Source: Liriodendron chinense
Lineage: Eukaryota; Streptophyta; Magnoliopsida; Magnoliales; Magnoliaceae
Direction of reading: 5' to 3'
Length of the DNA: 64,000 nt
Assembly (NCBI GenBank): GCA_003013855.2
Contig: PVNU02003892.1
Span: forward strand, 4,030,001 to 4,094,000
Shown here: positions 12,044 to 23,300 of the stretch, piece after piece
How the letters are laid out: every line of letters starts with the position of its first letter
Numbering within the stretch: the stretch's first letter is position 1
Notes under the pieces: generated by a model
What the model was told of the DNA's origin: nothing
Database searches by the model: none
Seen by the model: the letters and a program-made list of their open reading frames with translations, nothing else
Translations under genes and position numbers: made by a program

Positions 12044-12811
12044 TAGAGGTGGGCAACGATCCAGGCTGAGCCGAGTTAGCCCTAGTTTGGTTTGGTTTGT
12101 TTTTGTACCACCGTAGTTTGTGGATCGGTTTGGTTTGGGTTTCGGGCCGACCCATGCGGCCCGAGTTTGGTTTGCTCCAGAAAAATTTGGTTCGAGCCGG
12201 GATCGGATTGGTTGAAATTTTCGAATTGAGCCGGGCTGAGTTCGAACAGACAGTGGCTATTTTTTTCCTTAGTCTTAAATAGAAAAGAATTTAAAAACTT
12301 AGAAAAAAAAAAGTACAAACATATCATACTCTATGATGTTTAACATCCTTCAAAAGAGTGCAACTTCAAAATAGACATGTAAGAGTATTTTCCAAACAAA
12401 AGTACACAAGCATAATCTTACAAGTGCAAGGGAACCGTTTGTATTCATGTAAATGTATTATGTTTTATCCATGTCATCATGTATATGTATTATCCATGTT
12501 ATCCATATTTTTTACATATCATTTTAGGACATGATCCCAAAATGGAATCATATCCAAAGCTCAAGTGGATCACACCACATGAAACAGTGTGCTTATAATG
12601 TACGAGCCGAATCAAACCGAGTAGAATCAAATCGAGCTTCGAGTTGAGCTGAGCCGGAACTGCCCTAGTTTGAATTTGGTTTGTTTTTTCAAACGAGCTT
12701 GACTCGGAGGCTTGGTTTGGTTTGAACTTCCATTCGAACCAATCCAAGCTGAGCTTTTTCGAACCAATCCCAGCCGAGCTTTCGAGCTGGCTTGGTTTGT
12801 GCCCACCTCTA
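12044..12811. mobile_element. Non-autonomous hAT element
   Basis: Perfect 12-bp terminal inverted repeats, TAGAGGTGGGCA and TGCCCACCTCTA, bound it. A perfect 8-bp duplication, CACCTAAT, flanks it at 12036-12043 and 12812-12819. This is the hAT signature. The interior is rich in cgagc/gccgag strings on both arms, and its centre (12480-12600) holds a piece of the palindromic GGGCCCAC family. No transposase frame is present. Confidence 0.95.
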
Positions 12812-12934
12812 CACCTAATACTCTTAGTTTTTTTTTTGGTACTTTTTCACATGTATATAAAGAGAGAAATAGCGAGGTGAAAGAGAGGAAAAGGAATGGT
12901 GCGCATTAAAGGTTAAGTCATAATGATGAATTGC

Positions 12935-13435
12935 CCACATCCAAGGTAGGCCCTGCATGATGGATGGCCCATGACTCCACATTAAAGGTGGGGCTCACAT
13001 GATGGACAGTCCACATCAAAAGTAGATTCCACATGATGGGTAATTAATAATGGTGGGCTCCACATGATGGATGATCCACATCAAGGTGGGCCACACATTA
13101 TGGATGGTCCACATCAAAGGTCGAGCTAATGAGAATGGCCTATATTTAAGGCGGGCTCTGCATGATGGACAACCCACATGGGAGGTAGGCCCAATTGATG
13201 GATGGTGCCACATCAAAGGTGGACACCACATGATGGGCAGCGGATATTGAAGATGGGCCCCACATATAGACAATAACATTGATGGTGGGCCACACATGAT
13301 GGATGGCTAACATCAAACGTGTGCCCTACCTAATGAATGGTGCACATTAAAGATTGGACCCTATTGGTAAATGGCCCACATCCAAAGCAGGGTCCCACTG
13401 TGATGGATGGCTCACATTAGTGGATGATTACTTAC
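12935..13435. repeat. Degenerate minisatellite, units of about 35-45 bp
   Basis: About a dozen imperfect units of the form 'cacatgatggatggtccacatcaaaggtgggc' follow one another. Unit length varies and several units have point changes. The open minus-strand frame over it is a by-product of the repeat. Confidence 0.8.
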
Positions 13436-13619
13436 GATGTTGGAAACCAAACATGCTTAATTTATACTTTTTGGATGATAACTATGTTGTTTGCCAAACA
13501 TGCTTATCTGGTAATTAAGTAGAAATCAAGATAAGTTACTTATCAAATAAGTAGCTTATCTTAAGTAACTTATAATCCAAAGGGGCCCTAAATAAGACAA
13601 GTAGGTGACCTAATCACTG

Positions 13620-14087
13620 CCAGCTAGCTGATGTCAAGGTGTTGTGGGCCCCACCATATTGAATGTATTTTATCCACGTTGTCCATCCATTTTTTCAGCT
13701 CACCTTTGAAGGCACGAGTCAAAGAATGATGCAGATCCAAGTCTCAGGTAGACCACACCATAGTTAAACAATGTTAACTGAATCCTAAGGACTACTATAA
13801 TGTTTATTTAGCACCCAATCTGTTGATAAGGTCACACAAACCTGGATGAAGGAAAAATATAAATATCAGCTTGATCCAAAACTTCTGTGCCCCAAAAAGT
13901 ATTCAATTTCAATGGTTAGCGTTCAATCTTTACTGTTTCCTATGGTGTGATCCACCTTAGATTTATATCTGCCTCATTTTTGGCATCGTGCCCTATAATG
14001 AGCTGATAGAATGGATGGACGTCGTGGATAAAACAGATTCAACATGGCTGGGCCCACAGCACGCTTTGACATCAGCTAGCTAGCCGG
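13620..14087. mobile_element. Palindromic element with AGCTAGCTGATGTCAA ends
   Basis: The left end 'cagctagctgatgtcaagg' is inverted at the right as 'tttgacatcagctagctag'. Inside are the family arms 'gtgggccccacc' and 'gctgggcccacagc', and the central 'aatgtttatttagcaccc' landmark. Confidence 0.8.
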
Positions 14088-14484
14088 TATTGGGGTCACT
14101 AACCGCGTCCCGAGAAGAAGAGCTACCCATTACATTTTTGCCTTCCACGTGGCAGGCTGATAAATAGATCAGGAACGTACAAATGGTGGATTTCCACTCT
14201 GGATGGACAAAAAATTCACAATAAACTGATTATCCTAAACTGTACGATTGATAATGGATGGAAGATTGAAAAATAGTTACCAGTTGACATTTAGGTGGAG
14301 CACGACTTTCACTCAGATCCATAGCTCAAGTGGGAGAGTGAGCTGGTATCTGATTCCCAAGTAGGGGTGGCTAACATTGCACCCTGACTAATAGGTGTGT
14401 GTACTCACAGTGGGGTGTACGCACTAACCAATAATAATAATGATAAAAAAGTGGAGCACGACTTGGCTGCGACACAACCAGCCA

Positions 14485-14910
14485 CGTGGTGGGACCTGAC
14501 GTAGCTGACCATAGGACCCACCTCGATGTATGCATTATATATCTGCGCTGCCTATTTGTTTTTCCAGTTTATTTTAGAGCATGGCCCTCAAAAAATGAAT
14601 CAGATAAAAATTTTAGGTGGACTCGATCACTCACCATTAAAAACTTCCTCGAGTCCACTGTTTTATTCAATAAACACTGTTTCTAGTGGTTTGGTCCATC
14701 TCGAATTTATATCTGTTTCATTTTTGAGAAAATTCCCTCCAAATAAGCTGGCAAAACAGATGGATGGAGTGGTGTGATCCACCTTAGATTTGGATCTGCT
14801 TAATTTTTGGAGGCCACGTCTTAAAATGGCCTGGAAAAATGGATGTACGGTATAGATATATAACACGTCATCAAGGTGGGCCCAACGGTAAGGGTAACAC
14901 CTAATCCGCT
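14485..14910. mobile_element. Palindromic element of the GGGCCCAC family
   Basis: The left arm includes 'ataggacccacctcgatgta' and the right arm inverts it as 'tcatcaaggtgggcccaac'. The right end adjoins 'aacacctaatccgct', a string that also borders the elements near 10460 and 63690. Confidence 0.7.
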
Positions 14911-14929
14911 CCCACCATTTAGTGGTCTA

Positions 14930-15660
14930 CGAATCATGAACCATCAAGAAAATTAAGCGAACGGTCCCAATCCACTGTCTTCTCTGCGGCGTTTATGCTC
15001 TGCTACATCGTATGACGGTCGGAAAGACTGTCGTATCATTTCCTTTTCCAACGTCCTTTTGGAGCTCCTTCCCTCCTTCCTGCCTCTCTCCTTCCCTCTC
15101 TCTCTCGCTCTATCATTGCTTCTTAGCTAAGCAACAAAAACAGTGGCAAAGTTACGTTTGGCGGCCTATAACTGGACGGTTGGATGAAAAATAGTAAACA
15201 ATAGAGTTTCGAGTGGAATGATAGGATTGTACTATTTACTGGGTTTACGAATCTTGAACCATTCAAGGCAGAGCCCATTAAGTAGGCGGTCCCGATCCAA
15301 TGTCTTGCGTGCCACGCCTATGCTCTGTTCCATCCCATGAGGGTAGAGAAGACTTCTATCGTATCATTTCCTTTTCCTTCGCCATTGTAGTTTCGAATGC
15401 GTAAAGAGCTCCCTCTCTCCCTTCCTCCCTCCTTCCTTTCTCTCTCTCTCTCTCTCATTGCTTCTTGGGTAAGCAACAAAAGCAGGGGTATACGTCCCAA
15501 CCTCGACCTCTGTTTACCACCTTCTTCTTCCTATTTATACCTCTCCTCAATCCTCACTTCTTCACCCCTCTCTCTATCTCTCTCTCATTGCTGCTTGGCT
15601 AAGTAACAAGAGCTCTCTCTCTCTCAAAGGAGTTACTTCTGTGGTTAGTAAAAAACTCTT
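14930..15660 (+). repeat. Locally duplicated pyrimidine-rich block
   Basis: A block at about 14930-15170 recurs at about 15240-15490. Each runs from a 'gaaccatnaa' string through 'ggtcccnatccantgtctt', 'gtatcatttccttttcc' and a CT-rich tract to 'cattgcttctt(a/g)g(c/g)taagcaacaaaa'. A third copy is at 52620-52830. The order of a CT-tract, then 'gctaagcaacaa', looks like a promoter and leader, but no adjoining coding exon was found. Confidence 0.6.
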
Positions 15661-16468
15661 CTTCTTCTTATTTGCATGTACGCCCAAATTTTAAGGGATC
15701 GTTTGGATGCCAGGTAAAGTTTAAGCTGTAAACATTTTACATTTAATATAAGTTTCAAGTATAAGTAGTTTACATGCCATTTTTCCTAGCTTTTATGGGT
15801 AAATTCTACTAAAATAGTCAAATCAGTTGGAAAAAGACTTAGATTTTTTTTTTTTACTTTTATCCCATCAAAGCATGCACGAACTAGATGAATTGGATGT
15901 CGTCCACCCATCACAGTGGCCCCAAATGCATATTACGGTGGGTCCCCCACATCGCCCGATTACGGTTTTTTATCTTGAAATCTGGTCACCTAAGGGACAT
16001 GGTACCATAAGTTGTGGTTCAGTACAATCTTCATTTCCAACGTGACATTTGTGTCTAAAATCAGTTCCGTGAAAACGTTAGAACCAATATTTAGGGACTA
16101 GGATCGTAATTCTCGTAAATCAGGATGACTCACGCTGGGATGTTGAATAAGATGGTTCTCCATTATTTTAACGATTTGGCCCACCGGATCAGCGGACTTG
16201 GCTTGATTTTTGGGTCTGGTGATCTTTGGGGCGGGACCACCGTTTCAAGGACACTGATGTTCTATGCAATTGGCATTTGGCCGTATAGATGGTACGGTGC
16301 CACAAATTGTGCCATTCAAATGTAGGTGATAAGTTCACTATTCATTCTGATGTTTGCTACGGTACGTCTCAGCACGAATTTCAATTGTTTACGTTGGGAC
16401 TGTAGTCTTGGATCTGGGGTCAGTTGCAATGATCCAAGCCATCCATGTATTGGGCCTCACGTGGATTG

Positions 16469-16471
16469 CAA

Positions 16472-16502
<31 letters not shown>
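16469..16502. repeat. (AAT)n microsatellite
   Basis: About ten ATA/AAT triplets. The corresponding position in the duplicate copy (near 56625) has an A-rich tract instead. Confidence 0.9.
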
Positions 16503-16503
<1 letters not shown>

Positions 16504-16799
16504 GAAATCAAGATGGCATCAACGGCTTACGAAACAATGATTAAAGGATACGGTCCATATTAAAAGACAAAGTTAACTGATTAAAGGATTGAATTATTCC
16601 AATCTTAGTTCATTTTTGGGTATCCACCATCTACGGTGAGGCCCATCATACAAAGAGGTCCCGATCCGATCTCAGATCCAAACAACTACAGTCGCTGCAT
16701 AAAAACAGCAATATGTCTGCATGCATTGCAGCAAACTTCATTCTTGCGTACTCAGCGCGCACCGTACCGAAGCGGTTGGCTTCCCATCACCGAATCGGA

Positions 16800-17032
16800 G
16801 CGCGGGAATTACTTCCCGAACGTTAATAGAACTCAAAAAACGCCTCTCTCTTTATCTCTCTGAATTTCACAATCTTTACTCCAAAATCTTGAAATTACCA
16901 TTACTCTTTCAAGAAACCTCATTTTACAATGCAATCTCCTTGCTCTCATCTCCAAATTCTCAAAACCCCAGCTCCAACCCTTCCCATGCCCTTTGCAGGT
17001 TTGCAGGGACGATCCTGGATCTCAAATCGATC
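16800..17032 (+). promoter_or_regulatory. 5' leader and promoter-proximal region of the RDR gene
   Basis: A pyrimidine-rich segment ('cctctctctttatctctctg' near 16842) precedes the start codon, typical of plant leaders. The frame of the start codon stays open upstream to 16721, so the start at 17033 rests on family resemblance of what follows. No clear TATA box could be fixed. Confidence 0.4.
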
Positions 17033-19953
17033 ATGGCTGCTCCCTCTCTCCCTCCATCCGTGGAGGAATTGCTGCACAGAATCTGCCAAGAACACTCGCT
17101 GCCTCAGCCCGAACCCATGGCTCTGGAAAAGCTCTATTTGCTCGGAGAAGGGCCGTCTTTGGATATTCTAAAGAAGATCTTGAATTCTCCGGAGATTCAC
17201 AATCTGACCGCGTTTATCATCCAGATGGCGGAAAAGGAGTTCCAGACAGAATCTGCTAAAGAGAGTTTTTGCTCTCCAGGCCTGCAGAGTTCTTGTTCTG
17301 TACCTCAGAAATATAACAGTAAGTTCATTATATAATTTATGCTCTAGTTATTTATTTATTCTCTTGAATGTGACTCTGGAAGAGGAGACATGTCGACTGA
17401 ATGCTACTTGTGGGTATGGGTACAAAGATGTTGCATGTGCGTGACATCCGGGCCATTCATCATATCTGCTCCATCATATGCTTCCTGGCCTAAAAATCAT
17501 TCACTGTCCGCTCATCTCGCGGGCCAGGCTCATGTTGAGTGTGGACATTTTGCGTGATGTTTTGAGATGTCCATGCTTTTGTATATGTATGGCTAACCTG
17601 CTAGGGGAATGACTTAATTTTTTAGCCTGGTACAACAATTGTGGGGCCATCATGATGAATGGCTGAAATCTTGCACATGTTGATCACACCGGCATGGGTG
17701 CCTGCCAGGACTCCTGGTACAATACCCCTGATCAGGTTAGAAAGTTTTGAGGAATCCTACTGGCTTCCTCCTTGTATCCCACCATGGATATGCCCTGACC
17801 TGAAAATTGGACAGTCTGATGACCCTAATCACCAGATTTGGAAGAAAATGGATGGTAAAAAAATTTGGCTGATTGTCTGCATTCAGTGCTCAAATCGAAT
17901 GACAAGAAGTGCCTAATCCATCTGATTTTCAGGCCAGGGCATTTTTGTTTGTGGTCCCAACTGGCAAGAGTCCTGGATCTCACACATATCATGTGTACCA
18001 GCAGCCGGCAGGTGGCAAGTAGTAGGTAGAGTAGGGAAAGAGAGAAGCTTTTGCATTTGACAGTTTAGGTTTTTTTTTGGGAAAATTTGAATTTTTTTTA
18101 TGTATGTCGACGCATCTTGTTATTTCATTAGGTTTGGCTCTGTTTTGGCATTATGAATTCTTCAAAATTTACCCTTATATTTTACAAGGTCTCTATAGTT
18201 CAAGAAAAGATGCTTTGCTGTAATATTTTAGGTTTCAAAAATGTTATGCTGGATAGGTGAAAATTTGGATTTATTTCAAGTAATGTTTGGTTTGGATATG
18301 GAGTTTCTAAAGGATCTTTTGGTTTTTAAGTTAAGCTGAGTTAGTGTCTATCTCCAATTCAGATGAAGCTATATTGTCTCCAATGAGTTGTAAAATGCCC
18401 AATACAGATGAAGCTAGCTTGTCTCCAGTGGGTCTGAAAAAGTCCCAGAGACAGATGAGTCCCCATCTACAGGCATTGGGAGAACTTGAATTCAGGAAGG
18501 CATTTTTGATATTAAGCTATATTGGGAAGTGAGTTAATGCAAGTTGTTTTGTTACTGTACCATTATCCTGTTCCTTGGATTTGTGGAATTATATTGTGGA
18601 GAGACATAGAGGGAATTGGTTTAATCCTTTCTCCCATTTGTTTGTGTGTGCATGCACACATGCAGGAAGGAGTTAGAAGCTGTGTTGTCTATAGATGATC
18701 TTGAAAGCCTCAAAAACTTGCCAATGGATACGTTTGAGTCAGAACTTTGGGAAGTAGTTGGCCAGAATTGTTTGCCTGAAACAGACAGAAGAAAGGTGAT
18801 ACTTCTTGTTTGATAACTGTCATTATCATTTACATGCTACGTCTTATCCCATTAAGACTGAGAAGTGAGTCTCAGTACTATTAACCTTGTGAGGATATAC
18901 ATTATGATTTTTGCTTTTGTATAATTGCTAAGCTGTCCATTTCACTGTTCAAGTGAACTTTCTTTGGAAGCTTGTTAAAGTTCCACTTCCTGAAAATGTA
19001 AGAGCTCAGGAAGTGGATTTGCAGAGGGAAGGCGGTCTGAAATAAAAGATTCATCATCATCATCTGTTGGGGAGCCTTCAAACGGTACGTGATTTGGGCG
19101 TCCAGACTGGTCGGGCAACCGGTCTGGCCAACCGGCCCAGATGCACGAAGAAGGCTGTGCAGTTTCTGTTGTGCCTCCGACCGGTCTGCTGAGTGGTCGT
19201 CAGGGGGCTCTGACTGGTCGGGCGACTGGTCGGCAGTGAGGCAGCGTTGGATCGTTTCTTCCTGGACTGTTTTTTGCGTTGGGCGACCGGTCGAGCGCCT
19301 ACGCGGTTTCTTGCGCAACACGCGGGATTGCATAAGAGGTTGCTATTTTGAGTTTTTCTACCTATTTAAGTGGGTTGTAAACGTGTTTAGCAACAATCCT
19401 AAGGAGTCTAAGGTTTCCTAATCATGTTAGGAAGAGGGGAGAGGTGTGTGTGATAGTGAACTTGGGGTTTTCTCTGTTTTTCCTTGCTTGTGGGCTGTCA
19501 TCTCTGTAATCTTCTGTTATTCATAGTGGATCGCTTTGTGCCGTGGTTTTTTACCCGTTGAGGGGTTTTTCCACGTAAATTCGGAGTCTCTCGTAGTGAA
19601 TGCCTGTGTGTGATTGATTTCATTGTGTTTCTCGTTTGATCTCACATTACTCTGCGCGTTCGGCTTCCGCTTCCGCTGCCGGTTTTCCCAACATCATCAT
19701 CATCATCATCTAAGCCTTATCCCAACTAATTGAGGTGGGAACATGGGCATTGCAGAGGAAAGGTATTCTGAAATAAAAGATTCATCATCATCATCTCAGC
19801 CTTTTCCCAACTAATTGAGGTTGGCTACATGAATTTTGTTATGCCATTCTACTCTATCAAGGGCCATAACTTCAGAGATTGCTTTTCATTAATAGATGCA
19901 AGCTTCTTTCAAAGGACATTCAGTCTCTGTCTTTTTGATGTCATGTCCGTGTC

Positions 19954-20005
<52 letters not shown>

Positions 20006-20380
20006 TGGTAATGCTATGTAATGTTTCAAAGTAATAGTTTTAGTTATATTGTGAATATTGTGCATTTACATGTTACATTGTCCAAGATGTCAAATAGCTT
20101 ATTGTTACTGGGTGGGCTTATAGTATGGCAACAAACTCATATATGACTATGGATTTACAAAAATTGATATACGAAATTACAAATGCATTTAAAAGAAGTT
20201 ATATGTATATGAATGCACCATATTTCTCTTAATTTTGGCTACACTAAGAAATGCTACTTTTGGAAATTACTCTGACTACCTAATGACTTCTTTCTTGTCA
20301 TGTAGAATATTGATTGGGATTCTGAAAATGCATGTGTGTACCAATGTCACGTGGATCACGATGGGAAGTTCACCTTCAAG
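17033..20380 (+). CDS. RDR3/4/5-like: RDR exons 1-4 (amino-terminal region, residues 1-219)
   Basis: Exon 1 encodes MAAPSLPPSVEELLHRIC and a LEKLYLLGEG segment, as in the amino terminus of the gamma branch; it ends before gtaagttc in phase 1. Exon 2 has two near-copies of a DEA-LSP segment, a short internal repeat. Exon 3 (from KELEAVLSIDDL) ends before gtgata, a weak donor. Exon 4 is only 25 codons and includes CHVDHDGKF. The 1.5-kb third intron contains a solo copia LTR. Confidence 0.8.
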
Positions 20381-23300
20381 GTTCGAATAATTTGCTCCTG
20401 CTTGTAGCCTGTATTTTCTGCCACTCAATCATCTGTCTTTATCCACCCCTCTTTTTTTTACTTTACAGTTTTGTGATGGTGATGATGCATAATCCAAACA
20501 ATGGTCTCTGAAAACTACCATTTGTAGATAATGTTTTTAATTGCAGGAGGGCCCCTTTCAAATGATGATGCCAAATATTTTTGGTTCTTCTAAAGAATAC
20601 GGTTTCAACTTCATTGTTTGGAGTTTTGGATTACCTTTCCATTCTACTAATCTGCCAGTAGTAATTGTACTTCTTTTTTTTTTTTTTTTTACTTCTTCAC
20701 TTCTTCTCGACTTTTGAAATGTTGATGGTCCTCTGAAAGGTCCTTGAAAACTGCTCCCTAGATAATGTCTTAAGAACGGTTAGGAGGGGTCTGTAACAAG
20801 TTGTAAACAGTTGCTACTGCTTACACAGCTCCACAGAGTAAGTACTTCTCAGCTATCCTAGAAAGCTGGTCTTTCTCAATGAACAGCCAGGATCAGTCTA
20901 CTCAGAGACTGTCAGGTCAATGGGAGGGCATAGTTATTTTAATAATATTAAAATATTGTGTACAAAGTTCAAGCACTAATAAATGGATGTCGAAAAATGG
21001 GGAAAAGTTATGCTTAATTAGATATTGTATTACAAAACCAAGCAAGCACAAGTATATCGTTAGAATATGTAATCGAACCGCTGACATCCGCCACAGGGTA
21101 AATCACCGCCTCTCGGGCCTCCCTGACTGAGTCTACCATGGAGGCGGGCCAACGATAGACAATAATTAACCCCCCGAACACAACTAACAACTTTCATCGT
21201 ATTGTGCTCTCCAAAGAGCAACTCTTCTCGATTCTTGTGGTTCCGGAGGATCCAGCTACAGGAGAACCAGAAACGGAGAGCTCTTCTCCTTTTTCCGCTC
21301 GACTCTTTGGTCTTAAGAATGCTGGTTTTAAGAATGAGTGATTGCCCTTCTCCAACCCTTGCAGGCCAACCGAAGAGCGGACAGCTAATGCGTTCCACTT
21401 ATTGAACAGGGTCTATGGTCGGTCTATGACCCCTGGATGCCGAAGGCATCCTTGGGGTGATCTCGTAGTTCCTACGGGGTGGAGACGATGGGTCAGTCCA
21501 TGGATTTTCCTTCCTTTTGCCACATTTAGTTCAAAGGAATCCGTTAGTTGACAATCAGACCCTTCCTTTCGTGCCCGGTCACTTCACTACACTCCCAGCT
21601 GAAAAATGGAAGAGGGAGATTTAACCACTGACTTTTCAGCCCCTTAACTACAAACTGACGGACTCATTAGGGCCTTATATACCACTAAGGACTCTGATGG
21701 GCTTCTTAATAAAGAAAGGGGGCCTTTTTTTTACTTAATAAGCTGAAGCAAGCTGAAAAACGTATGCGTGCGCTAGCGCATTTTACTAATAGGCTGCAAA
21801 GCCAGCCGAAAAATGTATGCATGTGCAATGGCTGAAAAGTCGTTGCGCGCTAGCACACTCAGTTGTTTTAAAGTTGGCTTCAAAGCCGTTGCTTGCTGCG
21901 TTGGTGCTTACATTTTTCAGATGGAATTGATTCCAAATCCCTAAAGCCTACTACGGGCACTTCCACTCTATCTTTTGATGATAAAACAACAAGAGATAGT
22001 TTAGTTTACCAAACCCAAAGAGAGAAGGGAACTGCCTACCAGAATTCTCTTATTGATCTCCACCATCTCCAACCGCAAAGGAGATATTCTACTTAGAGCC
22101 TACGTGACTTGGCTAGCTACCGAGCCTGTACCGGCATAAGAAGCTTTCTAAAAGCGGACGTCTAGTTCCATGTACCTGTAACCTGGAACAGCAGAAGTGG
22201 TTTTCTCTAAAGCCACTTGCTTGAGTACTTTCTTTTATCCCTTGTGCTTAGGGCGGTAGTCAAGTCAAGCCAAGCTAAAAGTAGTGAAAGAATGTAATCA
22301 GTAAGGTTGTTGGTCTCTAAAGGCAAGTGCGGTACTCTTTCTTTGTTTGAAAGCTCTTTCCTGATCTGTTTGCTAAATGTGTTTCCGACTTGCTTGGAGT
22401 TCCGACTTACGCAACCACAAGAGAAAGCCAAAAGCAGGAGTTTTGACTATGGTGCCGGAGCGCCCTCTGAACACAACCACAAGAGAAGGTTTGTTCTTCG
22501 ACCTTCCCTCGTAACTTCCCCTCGCAGAAGGAATAGAATCCATTTGACCTCGAGTTCCTGTGCTTGCACTGGCCTGCCTTTCGACTGGACTACCGCTTGA
22601 ACTAAAAGCCGGAACAAAAAGTCAAAGATCGTAGTTCTTGAACGAGCAATCGAAAAGATTCTGGAGCATCCTCAGGATTAGGTATTGTTCCTCCAATGAT
22701 CGTAGTACCAAGTACTTCCTGACGAGCTCTAATATGATCAGATTTATAAGTAAGCATCTCTTGTGAAATATGAGCAACACCGAATCCATCTAGAGCCCAA
22801 ACTTCCATTTCTCCTACTCGTTGTCCCCCTTGCTTGACCCTTCCTCTAAGGGGGGGGTTGTGTAACAAGTGCATAATGTCCACTGGAATGTCCATGGATT
22901 TTATCATCAATTTTTTTTCTTCCATTTAACTCTATCAAATGGAGCTTCAAAATGACCAAAACAACAATGTTACTTGACTCAAAATTCAACTAACTTGCAT
23001 CGAATCCATGAGATTTACAGTGAATCTTGTTAGTGAAAAATGTTAGATGTTTGACATGCTTTAAAACATGTTAACCAAGGAATTTAATTTTCTTTTCTTC
23101 AAAGTTGGATTTATTCGTAACTCAAACTCCATGTAACTGAAGGTAATTTTTCAAAGAATTTATGATATTGTAGGCACTTTGGGACATTGTGGTTTCAAAA
23201 GTCAACTGAACCCTTATAGTGTCTTTCAGATTAGTGATATTCTTGTAACCTGTGTAAGAAGCCATGCCAAATTGCCAATTCCTTGGCAGAAAATGGTTGC

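Larger units (their letters stand above)
9830..16770 (+). repeat. Segmental duplicate copy A (5' flank of the RDR gene)
   Basis: Successive blocks match, in the same order and orientation, blocks at 52.0-56.9 kb: 9836-9905 with 52034-52125; 10640-10860 with 52115-52320; 14110-14300 with 52410-52630; 15240-15490 with 52620-52830; 15490-15690 with 53480-53690; 16135-16760 with 56300-56890. Palindromic elements account for most non-matching stretches. The last block reaches to about 270 bp before the polymerase start codon. Confidence 0.8.

Noticed and set aside
13016..13297. Minus-strand open frame of 93 codons
   Set aside because: It follows the minisatellite units and contains only their repeated translation.
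12935..13435. CRISPR-like array of short repeats
   Set aside because: Units are contiguous with no unique spacers, vary in length, and the context is a plant genome.
16721..17032. Upstream in-frame extension of the RDR start to 16721
   Set aside because: The extra residues show no family resemblance and overlap a segment conserved as non-coding flank in the duplicate copy near 56.85 kb.
22602..22925. A 107-codon open frame that looks like an intact plastid RNA polymerase protein
   Set aside because: Only the rpoB end is present, its upstream part is in another frame, and it lies in an intron of a nuclear gene. Treated as a dead organellar fragment.
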